A stretch of 64,000 nucleotides of DNA from the NCBI RefSeq assembly GCF_027172205.1, contig NC_070614.1, positions 33,160,001 through 33,224,000 on the forward strand. Reading direction: 5' to 3'. Below are positions 24,801 to 37,199 of the stretch, piece after piece (position 1 is the first letter of the stretch; each line of letters begins with the position of its first letter). The stretch comes from Podarcis raffonei (lineage: Eukaryota > Chordata > Lepidosauria > Squamata > Lacertidae). The translations under genes and the position numbers were made by a program. The notes under the pieces are model-generated. The model had not been told where the DNA came from. It ran no database searches and worked only from the letters and a program-made list of their open reading frames with translations.

Positions 24801-25742
24801 TAGGATTTCCCCTCCAGCACTGTTTACAGCTCCACTACCCGATCTAGGACGGTGGATCAGTCCAGACATAACTTGGTCCTACCTGGTGGGGACACAACCC
24901 AAATCCAAGCCTGACTTAATCTGGGGGTGGGACTAATAGTTAAATTGATTTTTTAAAGACCACATAAAAACAAAGCTGGTGGGGCAGGGGGGAAGGCAAC
25001 ATTGCATTCCCTCCTTTCATATCTTACCACACTGAGGACAGGGGGATTCTGTAAGCATCCTCCCTGAGCAGAAGTCATTTGCAAAGGAGCACATGGCAGC
25101 TCACAGGATTGATTCTTTTTTCCACTAGCTGGTGAGCGGAGGATTCAATCCTTCTGGGGTCTGGGCTGCCTGCTCTATTCTTCCAACCTGTTGTTTCATC
25201 TGCAGACAGCCTTGGATAATTCCAGGTGGCTTGATCTGATCAAGGGGGGGGGGGGTCTTTAACCAACTTGGATGGAGAATCTCGTGCAAAGCCAGGAAGG
25301 TGGCAATAACATTTCTCTTGGACCAGAGTTAAGTTCACATATACAGCTCACACATACCGGTATTTGGCGTAACTTGAAGGTCTGTCCTTAAAGCAGGGGT
25401 TGCCAAAGTGGTACCTGTGAGCTCATGAAAAGTTGTAATAAATATCTCCTAAGATAATCCACAATGCAAATATTATCTTAAAAGAAATCTACTGCTCAGT
25501 CCCTGGTTACACAGGTATGACCTCTTTTTCACTGATTAGGCACCTTGCAATATATTCACAGTCCATTGGATGCCAGGGCTGGACACCCACCATCCGATCT
25601 GTTCTGAGAAGAGGAGAGACGCAGGGTGCTATTCTCTGTAGGTATTGAAATGGTTCCCACCCACATTGATTGAGAGGAGGGGTATATGTGCACTATTTTG
25701 TGGTCATCTTTCTCCTTCTTTCTTGTTCTTTCAGAGGAGGCA

Positions 25743-25791
<49 letters not shown>

Positions 25792-26220
25792 TTATACGCT
25801 TACATTGGCCATTAATAAAAAAGTCTCACACTAGGGCAGCCATTTCTTTTTAATTGCACACATGCCAGCCATTTTGTAACTTGTAGTTTATTAGGCAATG
25901 CCAAAGAAGACTCTAATGACAAAAAAAAATGTATCAAAGAGGTACCTACTTACACATTTAGAGGGAGTGCAACCTGTCCTGAATGGGCAACCAGTATATC
26001 ATTCAAAAATAGAAAGCACCATGCTCCAAAAAATTGCTCCCAATGGCTCCAGACAAATGTCAAATAACACGGGGGGGGGGTCCCCAAAGAACCACATCAA
26101 AAAAGTACCAGGGGGTTGGAGAACACTTTCCTAGTATTATTCTGTGAAGTCAGCCATAAAGGAGCACAGCTACTATAGTCTAGCATCTCTGGTAGGCACC
26201 CCAACGAGTTAAATCTAGGA

Positions 26221-26344
26221 CAGGCTTCCTCGGACCACCAGATGTTTTGAGACTACAATTACCAGCATCCACTGGTCCTACTAGCTAGGGATCATGGGAG
26301 TTGTAGGCCAAAAACATCTGAAGGGTCGAGGTTGAGGAAGCCTG
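26221..26344. mobile_element. Palindromic hAT MITE with 8-bp target duplication
   Basis: The ends CAGGCTTCCTC and GAGGAAGCCTG are perfect inverted repeats, and the whole 124-bp element is nearly palindromic (CATCTGAAGG, TTGTAGGCC). ATCTAGGA at 26213-26220 is repeated at 26345-26352, an 8-bp duplication as expected for hAT insertion. Confidence 0.85.
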
Positions 26345-26518
26345 ATCTAGGAGGATACCAATAAGTGAAAAGCTGCTGAGAGATTAATTAAGAGTAACAT
26401 GTTGACATTCCTAGCATCCTTCTATTGATAAAAGTGACCCACCTGGTAAATCAGTTCTGATTCAGTCCCCAAACAAAGCCTAAATCCAGATGGAAGTGGA
26501 TTCAAATAATCAATGTAC

Positions 26519-26775
26519 CGTATTTTTCGCTCTATAAGACGCACCAGACTACCAGACGCACCTAGTTTTTGGAGGAGGAAAACAAGAAAAAAATATTCTG
26601 AATCCCAGAAGCCAGAGCAGCAAGAGGGATCACTGAGCAGTGAAAGCAGTAATCCCTCTTGCTGTTCTAGCTTCTGGGATAGCTGCGCAGCCTGCATTCG
26701 CTCCATAAGACGCACACACATTTCCCCTTACTTTTTAGGAGAGAAAAAGTGAGTCTTATAGAGCAAAAAATACGG
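26519..26775. mobile_element. TIR element (mariner-like MITE), TA-flanked
   Basis: The inverted ends CCGTATTTTTCGCTCTATAA and TTATAGAGCAAAAAATACGG are flanked by TA at 26517-26518 and 26776-26777. The interior holds an AGAAGC-rich inverted repeat. There is no transposase frame. Confidence 0.75.
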
Positions 26776-27152
26776 TAATTCAGGAACACATGAAGTTTGT
26801 CTCCCTCTCAATCACAGTTTCGGAAACTGTAGATGTTAAACACCATTTGGTCAAGGATGATCTTTTTAGGGATGGGATACACCTAACTACCCCATTCCAA
26901 TTGGTTTAGCTAGTCAGGAATGTCCAGGAGGCATGTGTTCAGATGCATCACTACATGTATCCTTTCCACATTAGGCTGCACCATCTGGAAATGATCCCTT
27001 AACTCTAGGCCAGGTACGGCACTGGAAACCTCAATGAGATTTGCAGAGATGTTTGCACCCTTGCTTGTAATCTCATAGGAAATATCACAAAATCTCTCTC
27101 TCTCCCACTCCTTCAATATAAATACAAAGAAAGAGAGATGCACATTTAAATT

Positions 27153-28054
27153 TCATTTTATTTTCCTTGTGAGTTGTTCCCTGTTGTTCAGCTCAGGCCT
27201 CAGCACAATGATGTAACATTTTGGGGAAAAGATGCAACCCAGTAATCCTGCACTGGAGCATAAGATGGAGAAGATCTCCACAGCCACCGTGTATTTTCCT
27301 TTGGTGCTCAGGTAGGTTGGAATAAAGGATAACCACACACTGCAAAACACCAACATGCTGAAAGTGATGAATTTGGCCTCATTGAAGCTGTCAGGTAACT
27401 TCCTGGCAAGAAAAGCCACCATGAAGCTGATTATAGCGAGGGAACCCATGTAGCCCAAGACACAATAAAGCATGGAAACAGAACCCTCCTTACATTCCAG
27501 TATGATTTCACCTTTCACTGAATGCATGTCTTTACCTGGGAATGGAGGAGCAGAACTTAACCAAAGAGTACAAATGGCAGCCTGAATAAAAGAGCAGGAG
27601 AGAACAATAGAATTAGCCAATCTTTTCCCCACCCATTTCCTCATCCTGGATCCTGGTTTTGTTCCCATAAATGCCACAACCACAGTGATGGTCTTTGCCA
27701 ACACAGAAGAAAGGGCCACAGAGAAGACAATGCCAAAAGTGGTTTGACGTAGAAGGCAGGTTGCCTTTCCAGGTTGTCCAATGAAGAGCAAAGAACAGAG
27801 GAAGCAAAGGAGGAGGGAGACGAGGAGGATGTAGGTGAGGGTCCGGTTGTTGGCTTTCACTATGGGAGTGTCCTTGTACTTCATAAAAATTCCAAGTACT
27901 GAACATGTGGTCAAAGAGAAAGAAATAGCCAAGGTAGCTAAGACGATCCCCAAGTCTTCTTTATAAGAGAGGTATGTTACCAATTTTGCAATGCATTTAG
28001 TTTGGTCCTTGTTGGGATACTGGTCTTCTGGACATTTGACACAGGCATCCATAT
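27153..28054 (-). CDS. V2R D exon 6, seven-transmembrane domain
   Basis: This 902-nt exon starts [21 protein letters not shown], runs through seven helices and ends [11 protein letters not shown]. The core motif [20 protein letters not shown] and [13 protein letters not shown] define the C/D type that also appears inside gene A. Confidence 0.93.
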
Positions 28055-30052
28055 CTGAGAAATGGAAGAGGTGTTTTAATATTTTAAGCATTTAACACAA
28101 AAAATGCAACAATAGTTATATTTCCAGATGTCTAGTTAACTATAGAAGTTAGTAACAATTCATCCTTTCAACTTCTTGCACTTTTTACCTGACAACAAAA
28201 TAGTATCATCTCTTTCTCTCGTTCACTCTTTCCCATTCTCTGTCTAAATGCCTCTCTGTGTTTTCTTTTTAAAAATATTTTTAAGAATTTTAATACAAAC
28301 TATCTTCATAGATATTCAATGAATCTTTGTTTTCTGTATTACTGAGGTGAACTTGAGTGGTGAATGATAAAGATTTAAAAGTTAATCACTCCAGGCAATG
28401 TAGAATGGAAGAGAACTTTGATCAGTATAGTTTTTCCATGATTGAAGTAGATCTAAATGTCTGTTTTGGGGGGTTATTCCCTTTGCCTAGACGGCTTATT
28501 ATTTCTGCCTTCCACTATATTAATCCATGTTTAATATAGTGTTGATTGTTCTTTGTTATTATTATGCTGATATATTTCTTGAGCCAAAATGCATTCGCTA
28601 GTCTCCTGATGGTTTATTTAAAAGAAGTATTTTTAAAAGGATGTTAGTCTCTCTCTTTGGGCACTACCTCTCACCCACTGGAGCAAGTGAAGAATCTCAT
28701 TTTCACTGTGAATATATCTATAATAAATATGTAAGCTTATTAATATCAATTGGTCTCTCAATACCCTTCTTGTTGGAGATCATCTCATCTGGACACAGAG
28801 CACAGTCATAGCAGCAAAATTTCTCTCCTTCCTTCTTTTTCCTGCTGGAGCCAGGATAGCAGCTGTCAGTGCACACAGAACGAGGCAGAACCTGTATAGA
28901 AACATGAAAGATGATCAGCAATAAGAGTGTTCTTTTCTTTGGAGTGGTGGATCTGCAAAGAGTGGGTAGATCTGACCCAATGCAGTGAAGGATTTGAGAG
29001 GTCTGTCTCCCCACTGCTCCGTGGTTTAAATTCCCCACAGTCATGCCCTCTGTCGGCACTGATTGGTTAGCGTGGCCCGGCCTCTGTGTGGGGCCCCACC
29101 CAGCTCCACTGGTGTGGGCAAGAAGCGGTGAGGAGGGCGCCAGTCTCCATTCCTGACCAGATCATCTTCTGGGCCTAGGGCCCGGCTGCACCACTGCCCA
29201 CCAAATAAAGTAAGCAGACTTCCTGGTACCGAATAAAGTCATTAGACATGCCAGCAAATTTTCTGAATTTCAGTTTGGAAAGAAATTTCAGAGGCTGCCT
29301 CAACAGTGAGGAAATGTTAGATCACAGAATCTGATGGAGGTGCCTTATCTGTCTTATCACATCACACCACTCTGCTGAATAGTGAGGGTTGGCTTTATAA
29401 TCGGGGGGGGGGGAATTAGAAGTTGGGAAGATGTGTGCTTCTCCATTTGTGCTGGTTTTCTCAACCAAAATAAAAAACAGATCAGTGGATACGCTCACAG
29501 CTGCCATATCCACAACTAAACATAATTACATTAGAGTATACATTTGAGTTTTATTATTAACAGCATGCAGGATAATCTTTGAACACTTTCCTTGTTCATT
29601 TATTTATTTAAAGATATATAATAGCGAAAACAGGGAAAAAAATCATGAACTACTTCGAAAATATGGGTTAATCCTCATGAAGTAGAAAACTTTGAAATCC
29701 TCACTCTTCTATTACATCAAAGAAAGAAATGGAGGAAGTATAGGAATTTAAAATAGCAGCAGCAACATGAAAGAATGCTTCCAAACACAATTCAGTACCT
29801 TAAGAGATGACAGAATGCTGAATTGGCTTAAATGACATTTTCTTTGTTATATATCCAAACATTCCCCACAAGAGAAACTTGCAAATGATCTTGGAGAGAA
29901 TGAGAGGAAATATCAAGGTGTAAACAGAATACCACTTTATTCAGGGAAGAGATACATATGATAATTTATAAGTTCACTATATGTAGACTATTTCTCACCA
30001 GCAACTGGACAGAGGTACAGATTACTTGTTCCCAGGTCTAGATAACTCTAGA

Positions 30053-30093
<41 letters not shown>

Positions 30094-30970
30094 AAAATAG
30101 AGGGATGTTATTGTTTAGTTTCATTTTTGGTTTTTAAAAATGTATTTTGTGTTTTGGTATTTTTATTCTGTGAGTTCTGAGTTCTATGGATGAGGGGAGC
30201 TATACAAATTTAATAAAAGATAAATGATAATAATATTATGTCTTACCTGATTAAAGCTTTGGTGCCACACAATCTGGTCATAGTTCATGGTCAATACATT
30301 TCCCACAGGAGCCTGAGGTTCTAGCCTTCCAACTTTTAATCTCATCACTGAGCCATTGGGGAACATCATCCAGTTTGTAATATCAAAGCCTGCAACTAAT
30401 TCTCTATTTTCATTAAAGTGGATAGTGTCTCCAACACTGTTATTGAATATGATGTTTCTTAGTAAATGATGAACCTAGATTCAAAATGAGTATGAAGAAT
30501 GGGGTAACTCTGTTTTAAATTATTTCAGTGAGATTCACAAAGCGCTATCTTATTACTATTATTTTTTACCATAGGAAAGCAATTTTACCATAGGAAATCT
30601 GCTTTTTTCAATGGAACTCTCCTCCCTCTACTCTCAGCTGCACCTCCTAAATCTGGAGGAGTCCTAAGAACAGATTTAAGAAAAAGCAGAGAGAGAAGAG
30701 GGGGAAGAAGACATTGTGCACACCCCAATTTAGCACTAGGTCCTCTCTACATGTCGGGACCTATCCACCAAGCTGTCATTTCCTTTCATTTGCTTTGATG
30801 TGAGTTTTTGATTGTGAATAATTTTGAAATGGACTACATCATAATGAGACCAGCGCTATTGATCAATATGGGTTCATAAAATACAACAAAAGAATCTGAG
30901 TGAATTTTAGTTTAATGGAGACATATAGAGCCTCTGCTTGTTTGCCTGCTTTTTAGTAAGTAAGTAAGTA

Positions 30971-31004
<34 letters not shown>

Positions 31005-34000
31005 TAAATAAATAAATAAATAAATATTGGATTTTCATTCCTACCTAAGGACAGTTGCAAATTGAGAAATACCTCATTCCCAATAATGTTCTGTATTTGG
31101 AGCTGGACACACAGTGCAACAATAATGACATGAAAAAAACTTTAGTAGACTCTTGCATGAAACAGTTCCTTTTACCTCTATATTAAAAGCTGGCCTACTT
31201 TATCTAAAATAGAATTATCATTACCTGCCACGGTTGCATGTTCTGTAATAGCAATCTGTTCCTTTTATCCAAACTTCTGTGTTTTGAACTGGATTTGTAA
31301 ATGGCTTGCAAAGCATGTGCAACAGCATATACAGCATTGTAGATACTGTAGCTGTGACCTGTCATTTTCATTTCAAATAATATTCCAGGAATGCTCTCCA
31401 GCTTTTCCTCTCCACTACAGGCACTCTCCTCATCCTCCATGAGCATTTTTAATGAACAGCTGAAGGCCTGTTCCCAGAAGTCCTGGATAAAACCATCTTC
31501 TTTCGACCAGGAAGGATTTAATGTTTGAATGAAGTTTTGGAATCCTAATGGCTGATCTGAGTGAACAGTGAAGGATAAGGAGCCACGGAAAGTTTGCATT
31601 TCCCAATTCTTTTGAAGAGACATTGATGTGAAATCCCAGTGAGATGTAATAATCCATACTTTCTCGAGAGGAGGCAACTCAGTGAAGTGTGCTAGAAATA
31701 GCAACATTCTCAAAACTTGAAAAGACGGGTTTTCTCCATATACAAATATTGCATTGGCTTTCCCCTGCAATATAGTGGTTACAGAGTTTTTCACATGCTT
31801 CAGAAGCAACTGTATCATTTCATCCACATAACTCCATTGTGGTAGTCTAATTACGAATGCAGAACAGATGCCATTCTCAGAAAGCAAAGGCAGCATTGTC
31901 TGTAGAAATCTGTCCCCTTTGTCATTGTCCACAGCCAAGAGCCCAACCCATGTCCATCCAAAATGCTGAAATAACCGGACAGCTCCAGTGTACTGGTGGG
32001 CTTCGTTTGGGACCATATGGTACAAAAAAGGGAAAATTATTCTCTCATCCCATGATGGCAAAAAAGTTCCATAAGTGAGCTGAAATAAAAAATAAAGGGA
32101 TTATTTTAGTACGAGGAAAACAACTATATTGTAGAATCATTGCACAGGCACTGATCACCTGGTCTTATTGTAATGCAACACTCCTTCCTTAGGCATATTC
32201 GAGTGCCTGGCATACATCTGCAGCCAATTAATTATTATTATTGTTGTTGTTGTTATAAATTTCATTTCTATACAGCTTTATTTTTTAAAAAAACCTCAAA
32301 GCAGTTTACAACATATTATATGGTACCTCATAGCCATATGGGTGTTTTATAGCTGGACCACCAACCAAAGATGTTGAATGGCACCCTTCAGTATCTATGC
32401 CACTGAGCCTTTAATAACAATAGAAGAAGGATGACCACCAAAGTATGGACCCACTCTTTCAGAGGGAGAGTGGTCTCTCTCTAGTGTGGGTTGCTTACCA
32501 ATCAGCCATAAAGCATACCCACCCTTTAGCAAAAACACATTCTTGTCTGAATTAAACTTTTCTTTTTGGCCCTTATCCAGTCTATTACTGCAACCAGACC
32601 ACAATTCAGCACACCCAGGACCCCACAGGAAAAGTTTCATTTTATTCTTGCCTATGGACGTATCAGCGATTCTTCCCAAGTGGATGACACTGGATTCTTT
32701 CCAGCTCTTCATGTAAGTATTTGGAAAAAAATGCTGAAGTCTTATTGGTGACAGACAGAACCCTGCACCACACACCTCAAAACCTCACTTCATTTAAATC
32801 ACTCCTTTAGTATCCTGTAGCACCTTCTATCACCATCAAGCATTTAACCAATATTCTCATCAAATAATAAAAAAGAACTTTGTGTAATGTGTTCCTGAAA
32901 TCAGGCGGGTATATCACCGTTGTGAAGTCTCCATATCATTATGCACCAAACGTACCTGTGGAATCTTCTTGCTTGCCAAAATCACTGCAATGTTAGCAGA
33001 GATCTCAGAGAAACATTCTCCAATGAGTGCTATCATATTGTTTTGGTTGTGACAGCTGAAGTTGGGGACAAATCTTTGTTGTGTGGAAAGGAGGCTCAGA
33101 GTGGCCTTGTAGGTCATCCTTGCATTGAAGTAACTATTAATGATACGGAAGCCAAGAGAGATATTTGACAAGATTGTGGGGTTCTCATTTATTTCTTTGA
33201 CAGCAAATGCTAAAGCCAGAATATGCTGGTAGTTCTTAGGCACTGAACTGTAATAAGGATTATAGCTGCTTATTAAAATGACCACAGCAATGACAATAAA
33301 TATCTGTACTCTTCATCATAATCTGAAACTTTGCAAGGGACCATAGAAGACAATAGATTAGTTTTTTTAATGAAATCTGAAGTAGACATTTCCCCCCTGA
33401 ATAGTCATGTTATTTAAATGTGTTGGGATCATTCTGGAGGTTGACAAATTGTTCTACAAACCTATTCTCCACATTCCATTACATGCCCTCACTGGCAACA
33501 GCAACAATCCAAAGTGTCTCTCTCTCTGTGTGTGCTTATCTTTATGCTGATTTCATACAAAATCAATCATAGTAGTTCATTTGAATTTAATGGACCAGAC
33601 TAACTGGGGCTTAATGAGTTCAGGGAATCTAACTTAATGAATTAGGGATACTTCCTGCATTTGAATGAAACCTGCATATGAGGCCAGATCATTAATAGAG
33701 ATTTAAGAGATATTCAAGATCAATCAGGTTCCCTCCACATTGTTTCAAACAAAATCTAGGTCCTGCAAAGCATCCTGCTAAATTTGTAGACAAAGGGAGT
33801 GATTGCCCCTGCCCCTGAATAATTTGCAAAATTTCTTCCCAAGTGTTTATAATTATTTGTATGGTGGCTGTAGGCCACATTCTCAAATTACTTTCTACCC
33901 AGCACCACACCCCACGATTTACAGTTGGAAGTTTGCAGGTTCCCATTTTCTCATGGTATAAAGTTAACAGATTCTTACAGCACAGCGTTGCATTATTGAT

Positions 34001-34321
34001 ATGTTTTCAGTTAATGTGGCCTGAACATAGAATGAGAGAGAGTAAAGAAATTATGACTTACATAGGTTCATCAATCAATGTCTGCATAGGCTGTTCCGTG
34101 AAAGAGAGGTTATTGTAGTGTAAGAACACCTGGGAAACAATCTCCCCAATGATTATTTCACCTGGCTTATAAAAGTTATGAGGAATAGGGAAAGGATCAT
34201 CATATATGCTACAGTTAATGGAATGTGTCTTGGATGCAGTTTGACACAACAGTGCAAGCAGCAACATAACCACTAGCATTGTCCTGTTGAGAAAATATTG
34301 CTTCCTAACATAAGTTACCAT
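27153..34321 (-). CDS. V2R gene D, complete six-exon receptor (887 aa)
   Basis: The exons are 1 34062-34321, 2 32956-33247, 3 31225-32079, 4 30247-30474, 5 28765-28891 and 6 27153-28054; the sum is 2664 nt including the TGA stop. All are open with GT/AG borders. The exon 5 donor is GTATTG, shared only with gene C, where the other genes have GTAGGA or GTAAG. The protein has the same domain order as gene E. It is the closest paralogue of gene C: exon 6 differs by about 14 of 300 residues, and introns align through much of their length. Exon 3 is one codon longer than in C or E, inside the variable patch. A short upstream ORF precedes the start codon (see promoter). Confidence 0.93.
29030..29260. 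repeat. GC-rich block in intron 4 of D, shared with C
   Basis: This GC-rich stretch contains two AATAAAG motifs near its right end. A clear counterpart lies at about 38160-38390 in intron 4 of gene C, so it predates the C/D duplication. It may be an old retroelement, but I do not recognise it. Confidence 0.45.
30054..30092. repeat. (ATT)n microsatellite
   Basis: A run of about 13 ATT units in intron 4 of gene D. A much shorter version is present at 39355 in gene C. Confidence 0.85.
30957..31026. repeat. (GTAA)n/(AATA)n microsatellite in intron 3 of D
   Basis: About ten GTAA units grade into AATA units. The orthologous spot in gene C (40685-40701) has only a few AATA units. Confidence 0.85.
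31225..32079 (-). CDS. V2R D exon 3, ligand-binding domain
   Basis: This 855-nt open exon runs from [15 protein letters not shown] to NMQPWQ. The flanks are almost identical to C and E. Residues 81-136 of the exon (about 31672-31839) are divergent and carry one extra codon ([19 protein letters not shown]). Confidence 0.93.
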
Positions 34322-34620
34322 GCTTCAGAATCAGCTGGTAGAAAACATACCTGAACATATAAAGGGTAACATACCATACAGAAAATGACACACTCCTGCC
34401 TATGCCTGGATCCAGTTCTCAAAAACACAAGGTTTTATATCTTTTTTAAAGATTTTGGTTGTGGAGCTTGCTAATTAGGTCTGTATGTCTATTGTGTTAA
34501 AAGGATTGAGACCAGTGATTTTGAGAAAGATAGCTGTAATTAAACTTTCCCCAAAGGGATGATGTCGTTTGAAGTTGAATCATGCTTGACAAAAACTATT
34601 AGGAATTTTGTAAGTATTGT
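34322..34620 (-). promoter_or_regulatory. Short promoter and leader of V2R gene D with upstream ORF
   Basis: TATAAAA at 34433-34439 lies only about 112 bp upstream of the ATG at 34321, against about 500-560 bp in E, F and G. The conserved GGATCCAGGCATAGGCAGG block sits between them. The leader contains a six-codon upstream ORF at 34331-34348 (ATG to TGA). Transcription start is inferred. Confidence 0.55.
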
Positions 34621-34690
34621 GTATAGTCCCTCTACCCAATCTGGGGCTGTGGATCAATACTGACATGACCTGGAACAACCTTCAATATTA

Positions 34691-34925
34691 GGAGAGTCAG
34701 TATGGTGTAGTGGTTAAGAGCGGTAGTCTCGTAATCTGGGGAATCGGGTTCGTGTCTCCGCTCCTCCACATGCAGCTGCTCGGTGACCTTGGGCCAGTCA
34801 CACTTCTTTGAAGTCTCTCAGCAACACTCACCTCACAGAGTGTTTGTTGTGGGGGAGGAAGGGAAAGGAGAATGTTAGCCGCTTTGAGACTCCTTAAAGG
34901 GAGTGAAAGGCGGGATATCAAATCC
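34691..34925 (+). mobile_element. tRNA-derived SINE
   Basis: The head shows an A box (TGGTGTAGTGG, 34703-34713) and a B-box-like GGTTCGTGTC (34747-34756). The body (CCTTGGGCCAGTCACACTTC) ends in GGCGGGATATCAAATCC. The matching stretch upstream of gene E lacks it, so it was inserted on the D side. The same family lies reversed at 63555-63800. Confidence 0.75.
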
Positions 34926-36297
34926 AAACCTGGGAAACACACAACTCAAATACAACCCTGAATCAATTTTGAGAGTGGAGCTAATAGTTAATTAGAATTT
35001 TTAAAGCCCACATAAACACACAGAGGAGTGGCAAGCACAGTGACATTTTCCCCTCCCAGATCCAACCACACTGAGGACAGGAGGGTTCTGAGCTGTCTGT
35101 AAGCATACTATCTGAATGGATGTCATTTGCAAACAACATCCAGCAGCACATAGGATCAACTCTTTTTTTCACCAGCTGGTGAGCAGAGAAGTCAATTTTT
35201 ATGGGGTCTGAGCAGCTTGCTCTATTCTTCCCACCTGACTCACATTTTGCATAATTTAAAGTCTGACCTTAAATCAGGGTTTGCCAAAGTGGTACCTGTG
35301 AGCTCATGAAAAGTTGTAATAAATAGCTCCTAAAATTATCCAGAATTCAAACATTCAGATTTCATAGGATGACAGAACTGGATACCCATCATCCCATCTG
35401 TTCTGAATAGAGGAGAGATGCAGGGTGCTATTCTCTATAGGTATTGAAATGGTTCCCACACACATTGATTGAGAGGAGGGGTATATATACTCTACTTTGT
35501 TCTCATCTCTCCATTTTTGTTGCTCTTTCAGAGGAGACAATAGAAGTTACTTACTTACTACTTCAGAGGGAGTGTTTAAGTGGTCTGAATGGGAAAACAA
35601 CATATCTTTTAAAAGATTGCTCCCAATGGCTCCAGAAAAATGTCAAATGACACGGGGGGCAAAATGGTTTCCCACAGAACCCCATCACATAAGTACCAGG
35701 GGGTTGGATAACACTTTCCCAGTATTACTCAGTGAAAACAGCCACTTATTTGGCAATGCAGGTACCTACTCGACAAGCCATTTTAAAATCCAGATTTAAG
35801 TGTATTCAAATAATCAATGTAATTCAGAAACACATTAAGTTCTTCTCTTAGTACCCTCTCAATCACTGCCCCACCCAAGGAATAATGGGAAGTGGCAAGC
35901 AGATGTTAAACACCATTTGGTCCAGAGTCAGCTTTTTAAGGATGAGTTGCATCACCACTTCTTCAGTTGCAGGTTGCACCACCCTGTCATTCATTGATGT
36001 GCTCCCAACACCCTGGATATACCCAGCCACCCCACTTCAGCTTGTTTAATTAGTCAAGGACGGTCAAAGGTCCAGAAGGCATGTGTTCAGATGCATCACT
36101 GCATGTATCCTTTCCACATTAGGCTGCATCAACTGGAAAGGATCCATTTACTCTAGGCCAGGCACAGCACTGGAAACCACAATGAGATTTGCAGAGATGT
36201 TTGCACCCTTGCTTGTAATCTCATAGGAACCATGACAAGACTTTCTCCCCCACCCCTTCAGTATAAATACAAAGAAAGAGAGATGCACATTTAAATT
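34926..36297. other. Intergenic region between genes C and D
   Basis: The part up to about 35720 corresponds to 24880-26110 upstream of gene E, and the part next to gene C (36060-36297) to 26930-27152. Nothing new was seen apart from this duplicated-unit homology. Confidence 0.55.
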
Positions 36298-37199
36298 TCA
36301 TTTTATTTTCCTTGTGAGTTGTTCCTTGTTGTTCAGCTCAGGCCTCAGCACAATGATGTAACATTTTGGGGAAAAGATGCAACCCAGTAACCCAGCACTG
36401 GAACATAAGATGGAGAAGATCTCCACAGCCACCGTGTTTTTTCCTTTGGTACTCAGGTAGGTTGGAATAAAGGATAACCACACACTGCAAAACACCAACA
36501 TGCTGAAAGTGATGAACTTGGCCTCATTAAAGCTGTCAGGTAACTTCCTGGCAAGAAAAGCCACAATGAAGCTGATTATGGCCAGGGAACCCATATAGCT
36601 CAAGACACAGTAAAACATGGAAACAGAACCCTCCTTACATTCCAGTATGATTTCACCTTTCACTGAATGCATGTCTCTACCTGGGAATGGAGGAGCAGAA
36701 CTTAACCAAAGAGTACAAATGGCAGCCTGAATAAAAGAGCAGGAGAGAAGAATAGAATTAGCCAATCTTTTCCCCACCCATTTCCTCATCCTGGATCCTG
36801 GTTTTGTTCCCATAAATGCCACAACCACAGTGATGGTCTTTGCCAACACAGAAGAAAGGGCCACAGAGAAGACAATGCCAAAAGTGGTTTGACGTAGAAG
36901 GCAGGTTGCCTTTCCAGGTTGTCCAATGAAGAGCAAAGAACAGAGGAAGCAAAGGAGAAGGGAGACGAGGAGGATGTAGGTGAGGGTCCGGTTGTTGGCT
37001 TTCACTATGGGAGTGTCCTTGTGCTTCATAAAAATTCCAAGTACTGAACATGTGGTCAAAGAGAAAGAAATAGCCAAGCTAGCTAAGATGATCCCCAATT
37101 CTTCTTTATAAGAGAGATATGTTACCAATTTTGCAATGCATTTAGTTTGGTGCTTGTTGGGATATTTTTCTTCTGGACATTTGACACAGGCATCCATAT
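36298..37199 (-). CDS. V2R C exon 6, seven-transmembrane domain
   Basis: This 902-nt open exon has [20 protein letters not shown] and [20 protein letters not shown]. The arginine in PFPGRDMHS matches gene A rather than D (PFPGKDMHS), so C or a close relative is the likelier donor of the tract found in A. Confidence 0.93.

Larger units (their letters stand above)
24801..27152. other. Intergenic region between genes D and E
   Basis: Much of 24830-25700 aligns by eye with 34630-35500 upstream of gene D, so it is part of the duplicated unit. It also holds a (TTA)n run at 25747-25793 and two MITEs at 26221-26344 and 26519-26775. There is no other gene. Confidence 0.6.

Noticed and set aside
34691-34770. 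Functional tRNA gene suggested by A and B boxes
   Set aside because: The tRNA-like part does not fold into a full cloverleaf and continues into a SINE body that also occurs at 63555-63800.
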